DNA from: Sequoia sempervirens
Lineage: Eukaryota > Streptophyta > Pinopsida > Cupressales > Cupressaceae
Assembly: GCA_007258455.2 (NCBI GenBank)
Contig: VDFB02000003.1
Location: forward strand, 46,379,889 to 46,443,888
Direction: 5' to 3'
Length of the DNA: 64,000 nt
Shown: positions 56,361 to 64,000 of the stretch, in pieces
Numbering within the stretch: the stretch's first letter is position 1
How the letters are laid out: every line of letters starts with the position of its first letter
Translations under genes and position numbers: made by a program
Notes under the pieces: model-generated
The model's database searches: none
Seen by the model: only the letters and a program-made list of their open reading frames with translations
What the model was told of the DNA's origin: nothing

Positions 56361-58168
56361 TGTTGTAGTTTGATTGTCATTGATGTCAAAAGAGAGTTGT
56401 AGTTTGGTTGTTTGGTTTCCAGAGTCTTTGAGAAATGCTCCACATTTCTTCGCTAGTGATTCTTTGCTCCTATGGTTTTGAGAAGATCTTTTTTGTTGTG
56501 TCAAGGCATGTGTGATCAAAGTTTTTGATCATTTGGTTACCAAAAATGTGTTTTTCAGAGTGACAATTTGAAGATTGTTGTTGTTTCTATGAGGTTGTTC
56601 TTAGAGGTGTGATAGTTGGATTTTCATTTCTTTGTAGTGTCACATATGGTTATGTAGAATAGAATATAAGTTTAGTGAGTTGTGAAGGTGCTATATCCAA
56701 AGTTTCAAGTCATTAGTCCATTTGTAAATAAAGTTTGAGGTGATAGTGTTTAGGGTCATGTGTTGTCCGATGACCGGTTTCATGTCTAGTGGCTTGTACC
56801 AACTTGTTGCTACATGATGTTGTGAAAGGACCATATGAGAGTGTTCCTAGATAATATGTGATGTTTTTTGTTGCTCCACAAGATGTTGTTCGAATTCTTT
56901 GGAATAGGCCATGGTGCAAAATGAATGTTCTATTGGGTTATGCTTTTTCTTGGCTGACCAAGGTATGTTGAGGGTGTGCACCACAAGTTCAAGATTACAT
57001 GGAGTTCAAGATGTGTTTGAAGGTGTTGTATGGGTCATGCTAACTCATCTAGGAGAAGTGCAAGTAATGCTTTATCATTCATGTGTACCACTAATGCTGT
57101 GAAGGCCAACATACTCCATGTTTCATGTTCTTTGCTTAAGATCAGACTATTTTGAATTTTCAAAGCATGCGGATAATGTTCATTGAAGACCGAAGCTTTG
57201 AAGAGTGTTTAGGACTAGGTTAAGCCTGTGTTGGAATATTCAAGGCTTGTTCCTCTTCCTAGTGTTGTGTGTAGTCTTTTGGATCTTTCCCTCTACACGT
57301 TTCATATTGTGTATTTGATCTTTATATGACTTACAAATGTAATAACTCTTTGTTGTAGGAAAACATGTGAATTTAATCAATGTAATATCATGTATAAATT
57401 GTAAACCTAGTTGATCTAGGTCTTGTGTGTCAATGATAAGAATGTAATGCATTATGATAATTTATAAGAAACTGAAAGAGAAAAAGTAGAAGTTTTAGAT
57501 CTTTCCTGGATTCAATTTGATCATATCTCTGTGACAGAAGGGAAGTGAAGAGTGTGCCTAATTATTTTTTGGAGGTAGTGAGCCAAAGGAAAATCTTGTT
57601 GAATTATGAAAGAAGTGAACCAGTAAGATGCAAAGAATACATTTGAAGACATTAATAGAAGTGACAAAGAAGAATCAAAATCATCAAAAAGAGAAGGGAA
57701 AAAGTAGAATTGCAATCATCAAAAGGATTGATCTTGATTGTCAGTTTTAGATAGTGGAAGGACTGTCACTCTGTAATCATTCCTAAATTTTTTTTTAGAT
57801 CAGGGAGTTGTAGCTTCCTTGGGTTGTATCCCTAAAAACTTTGTAGGGGGTTGTATCTTCCTTGGGAGTGACCCTAAAACCTCTTTTTAGGGAGTAGTAG
57901 CTTCCTTGGGTTGTAGCCCTAAAATAAAGTTGTAACTATTATTCATTTATGAGGTTGGATTAAGATAGTAGCCCTTAGCAACATTTCTCACTGTGGTTTT
58001 TCCCCTATGGGTTTTTCCACGTACATCTGGTATTGTTTTGTGTTGTGCATTGTTTCTATCTTCATGTTCTTGCTTATGTGGTAGAGCTTGAAGTTTCTTT
58101 TGTTCTAGAATTATTGAGATCTAATAGAATACAAATCACCCCCCTCTTAGTATTTTGGTGTATGTACA
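56361..58168 (+). repeat. Copia-3 3' LTR
   Basis: It begins TGTTGTAGTTTG after a polypurine tract. It contains the conserved CACTGTGGTTTTTCCCC...GGGTTTTTCCACGTAC block near 57,990-58,025 and the C-run TCACCCCCCTC near its end. The end is taken as TATGTACA at 58,168. No partner LTR is in the window, so the right boundary is approximate. Three GTAGCTTCCTTGGG-like repeats lie at about 57,800-57,910. Confidence 0.75.
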
Positions 58169-58590
58169 ATGCTAATGTCCTCATAACATGAATGCTCCCA
58201 AAAATTTAGAGGGAGATTCAAAATTCTAACCCATAGATGCACATTTAGTGGCTCAGTAATGGGATTAAAGGAGGTTGACCAAGGCTTAACAAGGAGAGAG
58301 TGCTCCCCCCAAGCCCACAACTTTCTCAACACTAAATATTTGTCCTCAGATGTGGAAAAGGAGGAAATGAAAAAAATTAGCATAGGGGAAGAGCTCAATA
58401 TTACTTGCCATAAGAGGCCTCCAAGAATCTAGCACCCATTTATGAAGATTAGGAAGAGAAGGCTACATATTAGATAATTTGCACACCAAAACCCTATGTT
58501 GGAAAAAGTCCTTATTTTCCACCACATCTTGGCCACAAACCATCACCAAGGATGATTTGGTAGAATGTGCATTCAATGTTGATCCTCTTA
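58147..58590 (-). pseudogene. DUF4283-type protein fragment (LINE ORF1-like)
   Basis: On the minus strand, through several stops: KDFFQHRVLVCKLSN, PSLPNLHKWVLDSWRPLMAS, then an open part VKPWSTSFNPITEPLNVHLW followed by VRILNLPLNFWEH. These match the typical DUF4283 order (RxLIxKF, then W...LxLKPWxPxFNP, then VWVRLPNLPLxFW). DUF4283 proteins are common as ORF1 of plant L1-type LINEs. No zinc knuckle or reverse transcriptase is seen nearby, so it is a fragment. Confidence 0.75.
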
Positions 58591-59940
58591 TCTTAACTAT
58601 TTTTTAAAATTCTTGATAGTTTAGAAACTAGAGTAAGAGTATTAAAATTCTTGTGCTTATCATATTTTTCAATTTTGAGTGTAAACATGTCAAATTACTT
58701 GTCAAGTTAAGGTTTAATTGATTTTAGAAAAAATGTGGCCACTTTTGACTCCCTTCTCATGCCCCATTTCCTTGTGTATACCTCTATGCCAAATTTTATC
58801 CTCTAACTAACTTGCAGCTGTGTGAGGGGGAAGGAATCCATCACGAAAAATGTGAAGGTAATGATCAAATGTAAGATTGAAATAAGAAACTATCTAATCC
58901 AAAAAATTAATCTATCCTATTCCATCATTCATGAAATATACAAATCTAAGCTATTTGAATGAAATGAGATCCTAAGATATTCAAAACACATTCAAACAAA
59001 AAAAAGAAAAGTTTACCATCCCATGTTGGAGTGTATTTGCATGATGCTGGGTTGTTCGTATCATTGCAAAGCCTCCATTACTTACGTGCAAAAGCTTAAT
59101 GAATGATGCTTGTGTTTGAAGAAATGACGAAGCTCTATCAATGGTGATCTTGACAACACTTCATTGCATAAGGTAAGTTGAAATTCTAATCCATATTTGT
59201 GAGGAGAGAGATTTGTTTTATAGGAAAAGAGATTTCAAATCGACGATCATGATCATGTTGGAGAATATCCAAATCAATGGTCAAAATGTGTTGAGAGGAT
59301 TTAGACATGAGAATATTGTGCAAAGTTGATTGAACAATTAGGGTGATTGAAGAATAGATTGGCTAGTTAGGGTTTTAGATTGACCAGTCAACAATTGATT
59401 GCTCAGTTCACAATTGATTGATTAGTTAGGGTTTAGTTAGGAATTAGATGGTTGAGTTAGAAAAATTAGATTGCTTAGTTAGCAATCCATGATTTTCTCA
59501 ATCAGAAAGTGGGTGAGGAATATTAATTAATTAATTAAATTAATTAATTCCTTTTTGTGTTTGATTTTTTATTATTGATTTGAATAGTTTGATTTAATTA
59601 TTCAAAATTTGGAGGGAAAGTGTGATAATTAAATTATTATGATTTAATAATTCAATTAATTTTGAGGAATAAGGTGAATTAGTGATGTAATCAAATAATT
59701 GGCGTTGTTTCACTAATTAGGACGAAGTAAGATTAGGTTAGGAATTTATTAAATAAATGTAATTTATTTAATTGGCCGAAACGATGAAACGTGAATTAAT
59801 TAAATAACGTTGTATTATTCAATTAATAGTAGAATTAGGGTTTTCAAGACTTTATTAAATAAACAATATTTATTTAATTTGTTGAGAATGATGAAAAAGT
59901 GAATTAATTAAATAATGTTGTATTATTAAATTAATAAAGG
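58591..59940. other. AT-rich non-coding stretch with short repeats
   Basis: No gene was recognised. GATTGATTAGTTAGGGTTTAG-like phrases repeat at 59,340-59,480. An AATTAATTAATTAAATTAAT tract lies near 59,523. A block GTGAATTAATTAAATAA-GTTGTATTATT recurs near 59,790 and 59,898, about 108 bp apart. Confidence 0.55.
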
Positions 59941-59959
59941 AAATTAGGGGTTCAGATGT

Positions 59960-60272
59960 CGTTTGATGCGTTGTGAGATGTCCTTTGATGTGTTGTGAGA
60001 TGTCGTGGGATAATTTTGAGATGATTTGAGATGTTTCAAAGATGTTCTAAGTTGATTCCGAGATGTTTTGGGTTGATTCAGAGATGTTCTGAGTTGATTT
60101 AGAGTCGTTTCGAGACGTTCTAAGTTGATTCAAAGTCATTTTGAGTTCCGAGTTGACTCAGAGTTGTTCTGAATTGATTCGGGGTTGTTCTAAGACGTTT
60201 CAAGTTAATTTAGAGTCATTCTGAGTTGATTCAAAGTTGTTCTAAGTTGATTCAGAGTCGTTCCAAGTTGTG
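59960..60272 (+). repeat. Minisatellite, about 20-24 bp unit
   Basis: Repeated GAGTTGATTCAGAGTCGTTC-type units (variants AAGTTGATTCAAAGTTGTTC, GAGTTGATTTAGAGTCGTTT) run for about 300 bp. The left part grades into GAGATGTC(C/G)TTTGATGTGTT units. About a dozen units, moderately diverged. Confidence 0.85.
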
Positions 60273-61560
60273 ATAGGTGTTAAGTCAATTTTACATGTCT
60301 ACAACATCTTTTGTAGACTTCAATTTCAATATCCATTGGTTTGGATGATAATTATAGAGACTTGTTCTCCACTATGATTGTGGTATTGCCCTTGAACTCC
60401 AAAATTAATGTTCAACTAATTAAATCCCTGTTCTATAAATTTTCTACATTTTACAATTGGTCTATTTAAATCCTTTTATAAAATTTCTTTGAATCATCTA
60501 AATGGTTGGATACTCTAATTGTTTCTTATCAAAACTCCAAAAAAATATTCTTGTATATATATTTTCTAGAATTTCTTCCATTACTCAATGAAACTTTATG
60601 GGTCTATTCTACCACCATCATTACTCCTCACAACTATAAACCCTTGCCACTTTACCCTTTGAAAATCTTGGTGAACCACTCCACTATTTTCTCCACACAC
60701 AAAACCACATCATACACAATAGAAACTTTTAGATTTAAAAGTTTTTATTGATTATTCAAACCTCTTTTCACCTTAGAAAAAAAACACATCTAATATTTTT
60801 GGACTATGCTTAGGGTTGAAAAAAACCAAATATAGCCTTGACTAAGGTAGGATCCCAAGAAATTGCAATATAGGTTTGGGACCATTATTGTCTTCCAAAT
60901 ATATTAAATTATAGAGTTACACGCCCATTAGCACCCACATATCAATGTTCACATCTCTTAAAATTTTCAAGCTCTTATAATGAAGAGTCAAAATTACTTT
61001 ATGTAGATTGCCATCAAGGAATCTAGATTTTTATTGCTATACACATTTCTATTATTTCTACATCTTCAACTCTTTAGTACTAGGATACAATTGCATTGGT
61101 ACAATTGGAATTTCACTATTGTGAATGCACCAAAAATATTTAGAATCTAGTCCAAAATTTGTTTTTGAACTCCTATGGTTCATCATCTAAGTATGTCATT
61201 TTATCAACCAATCTTCAAATTAGGGATGCTACTCCTTTACCTTCTTTGTATTTTCAAAAAACATGGTTAGTCATTAGGCATTTTTTAGTGACAAATCTTT
61301 TCCAATTGGTGAATAGTTCCATTCGACCAATTTGAAATTGGCAAATACATTGCAACCAACAAGGTGGCCAAATCGCTTAGATTTTATGATTTGTCGGCCC
61401 AATGCATTTGAATTTACCATTAATTTATTTTATGAGGCATATGTAATTAATAATTTTTCCATCAAAAAGTACACGTTTCCAATTGTCTAATTAATGTTTT
61501 CGCTTGGATTCTTAGAAGAATGTATTAAATCACCCACATATTTGCCAATACTATTAAAAC
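60273..61560. other. Non-coding AT-rich stretch
   Basis: No supported gene. An 81-codon plus open frame at 60,506-60,751 has no domain features. Nothing else was seen. Confidence 0.5.
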
Positions 61561-61569
61561 AACATTGTT

Positions 61570-61720
61570 TATTAGGACATGTTTCACCAACATCATTGAA
61601 TGTTTAGTGCGCGTGAGGATCCATTTCACCAATAATACTTACAAATAATTGTGTATGAGGACACATTTCACCAATTACATTAAAAAATAATTACATATGA
61701 GGACCCATTTCACCAATATT
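61570..61720 (+). repeat. Short tandem repeat, about 42 bp unit, four copies
   Basis: AGGAC(C/A)CATTTCACCAAT recurs at about 61,573, 61,616, 61,659 and 61,700, with AT-rich spacers such as ACAAATAATTGTGTATG. Confidence 0.8.
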
Positions 61721-62216
61721 ATGATAACTCCATGATAATCATAGGCCCATAATCGCCTTGATAATTACAACATAAGTGTTCTATCAAGGTTTGATTTTCC
61801 CAAAATTTAAATGTATCATTGTATAATCACACGAGATTCATCGGATTTTTACTATATCATTTAAAAATCCCATGGAATTTTCCATATATGGATTTACATA
61901 AATACAATCAAAACTTTGATTTATTTTTACACATTTTGTTCAGTACTAAACTTGTGAGCTCTTGATTTGGAACCTTGATCAGGAAAATTTACAAACTTAA
62001 AAATACATCCATTGTTGCATTAATGGATAGAAATTCAACAAAAACCTAAGGTAAGTGACTATTTCTTCATAGTGTTATAAGAATATTTATTTCTTTGCCA
62101 TTCTTTCTTCAATATTAAAGATGATATTGAGTAGGGAATGAGATCTATGTATTCTAATGATTCCTTCTTAAAAAAGAAGACATTTTTTGACAACTTTTAT
62201 TTCATGAGAGATCAAG
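61721..62216. other. Non-coding stretch upstream of the hAT pseudogene
   Basis: AT-rich with no recognised gene, promoter or repeat; the hAT-like frame begins at its end. Confidence 0.45.
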
Positions 62217-64000
62217 ATGTCGAGCATCAACAAGAGTAAGAATCCTTAGGGTGGTGAAGGGAGGCCATCAAAATGCCCAAAACACAAAGTTACCATAAAG
62301 TCATACTTTGGCAATGTTTCTGATCCATCAGATCAAGATGGAACTACACCATCAACTCTTGAACCAAATATTAATTAAGGAATTTCCAATACCTCACAGG
62401 AAGATCTGAATGAATTAATTGAGTCAGATGAGTATTTCAATGCTACAGAAGATGTTCCAAGGGATACCTAGGGTAGTCAGAATGAATTAATTGACCTAGA
62501 TGGCAATGTTGGCATTGTAGATTATTTTACTGCAAGGAAGAGGAAAATAAAATCCAAATAAAAAATGGGGCATGAGTGGGATATGACAAGAAATTTTTAG
62601 ATTGATTGGGTGTCAAATTACCCATTCATTGGACCAATGGAGAATGCAAACAAAGTTGAACCTCCAACAAAATGAAAGTATAAGATTTGTAGTTGGAAAT
62701 ATAAAAGAGACAAGAAGTTGCAGCTGAAGCTTGACACTATAGAAAAGAATATTGGTAAAGTTTATGAAAAAAAACATAGATGAAAGGAAAAATCAGTAGT
62801 AAGATGGAAATCAAAGGAATAATGTCTTCATGTTAAGTATGCCCTGGAATATGATTAGCATATGCAAAGAATGGTGAAGCTTGCTGAATGTGGAGGTTTA
62901 GTTGAAGCTCAATTTGGAGAGACAATGGTAGGAGCACAATTGGAAAAAAATTGTTCAGTTGAGTGTTGTTTTCATATTTTTCCAGAAGGCATCCTATGAA
63001 AAAATACCCATAATATAATAATTTATTATATTTTTTGGGTGTTCCTAACTTTCCAAGCACACACTGGTCAATAATATCAGGATGGGAATGTGAAAGTTGC
63101 CTTGCTAAGGTGGAAAACAAGATTTACAAGAAAAATAAGAGAGTCAACCTTCATTGCATTATTTTTAGATGAATTTATTATGGTAGATAATACTTCTTGG
63201 GTATGTATGCATGTGTATATTGTACATAAACATGTCTGTCAACCTCATCTACTCTATGTTCATAAAATGAAGGAGAGTTAGACATTGTAAAACATATTTG
63301 AACTAGTTAAGAAATATTTGAATGAAATTGGAGGCATGGATGATATCATAATTTCCAAAAAGTTGGTGTGTGTAGGATTTGATGGAGCTTCAGTAATACA
63401 AGGTTCAGGTCTTTTTGTTTATAAAATGAAGGAGAATTCAACATTACAAAATCTATTTAAACTAGTTAAAAAATATTTGAATGAAATTGGAGGTACGAAT
63501 GACTTCGTAATTGCAAAAAAGTTAGTGTGTAGGAGTTGATGGAGCTTCATTAATGCAAGGTCAGAGGAATGATCTTTGCATAAAGTTACAAACTACTTGT
63601 TCACCATACATGATTTCCATTCTCTACATGAACCATATAATGAATTTAGCATTTAAAATTGTAAGCAATTTTCCTTTAGTATCAAAAGTTGAAAATATAG
63701 TCCACGAGATCTACTCATATTTTTGCCGAAGTCCCAAATGATTTGCAAAATTTCAAAATTTTCTTGAGGGAATAACAAGAAACAAGCTTATTAAGGATGT
63801 TGATACCAGACGGATATCCTTACATGGAACAACATAATGAGTTTTTTCATAATATCAATCCTTGATTGGAGTAATGTACGAACATCACCACACAATAAAA
63901 TTGAAGCTCCTAACAACTTACATAGGTTAAGTGATATAGAGACACTTTTAACTTTATCTAGTATTCTCCCCATGCTAGATAAAATGAACAATCTTGTAAA
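62217..64000 (+). pseudogene. hAT-type transposase-like protein, degenerate, runs off the window
   Basis: The frame from the ATG at 62,217 (MSSINKSKNP then TAG) holds many TAG, TAA and TGA codons. An N-terminal zinc-finger-like part (KYKICSWKYKRDKKLQLKLD at about 62,680) follows an acidic stretch. The RNase H-fold core has FIALFLDEFIMVDNTSWVC (about 63,150) and KKLVCVGFDGASVIQGSGLF (about 63,360), then NLAFKIVSNFPLVSKVENIV (about 63,640) and HRLSDIETLLTLSSILPMLD (about 63,922). These match plant hAT-derived ZNF862-like proteins. A segment of about 160 bp is tandemly duplicated (63,258-63,418 and 63,420-63,568). The dimerisation end would lie beyond 64,000. Confidence 0.8.

Noticed and set aside
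60506..60751. 81-codon plus-strand open frame
   Set aside because: Low-complexity hydrophobic/Thr-rich translation without start context or family signature in AT-rich DNA.

Overview
This window is plant nuclear DNA made almost entirely of nested, decayed transposable elements; I find no intact host gene. It is AT-rich, carries Ty1/copia elements with tRNA-iMet primer sites, Ty3/gypsy elements with a second RNase H and a tRNA-Arg primer site, a LINE-type DUF4283 fragment, a tRNA-derived SINE and a hAT transposase relic. Old, deeply nested, poorly purged LTR elements suggest a large plant genome such as a gymnosperm, but the sequence does not fix the species.

Layout. 1-885: the integrase tail and chromodomain of a dead gypsy element. 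2,081-17,218: Copia-1 (TSD ATATT), whose 5' LTR is split by a giant solo-LTR-like block at 2,734 to about 10,799. That block holds two degenerate tandem arrays and a 1,126-codon reading frame. 17,668-28,726: Copia-2, whose RNase H is split by a young gag-protease-only copia element (22,755-26,813, TSD CATTT). Copia-2's 3' LTR is fused to an RNase H fragment of Copia-3.

28,724-58,168 is a five-level nest. Copia-3 contains Gypsy-1 (28,833-55,717, minus strand). The 3' LTR of Gypsy-1 contains gagGypsy (29,503-41,785), which contains Copia-4 (33,004-40,115, TSD GGATC), whose 3' LTR contains a SINE (about 38,871-39,013). 58,147-58,590 is a LINE ORF fragment, 58,600-62,216 is AT-rich with two short tandem repeats, and 62,217 to the end is a hAT-type transposase pseudogene that runs off the window.

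The most notable find is a protein family encoded inside LTRs. Both about 4.4-kb LTRs of Gypsy-1 and the unrelated giant LTR at 2,734 carry homologous long reading frames: a globular N-terminal half, an acidic linker, a KRKR-type basic patch and a helical C-terminal part. The plus-strand copy runs 3.38 kb without a frameshift and is broken only by 10 TAG and 5 TGA codons, never TAA. That pattern fits C-to-T decay at methylated CAG and CGA codons. I do not recognise the function. Gypsy-1 also has its extra RNase H upstream of the reverse transcriptase and a tRNA-Arg-like segment close to its 3' LTR.
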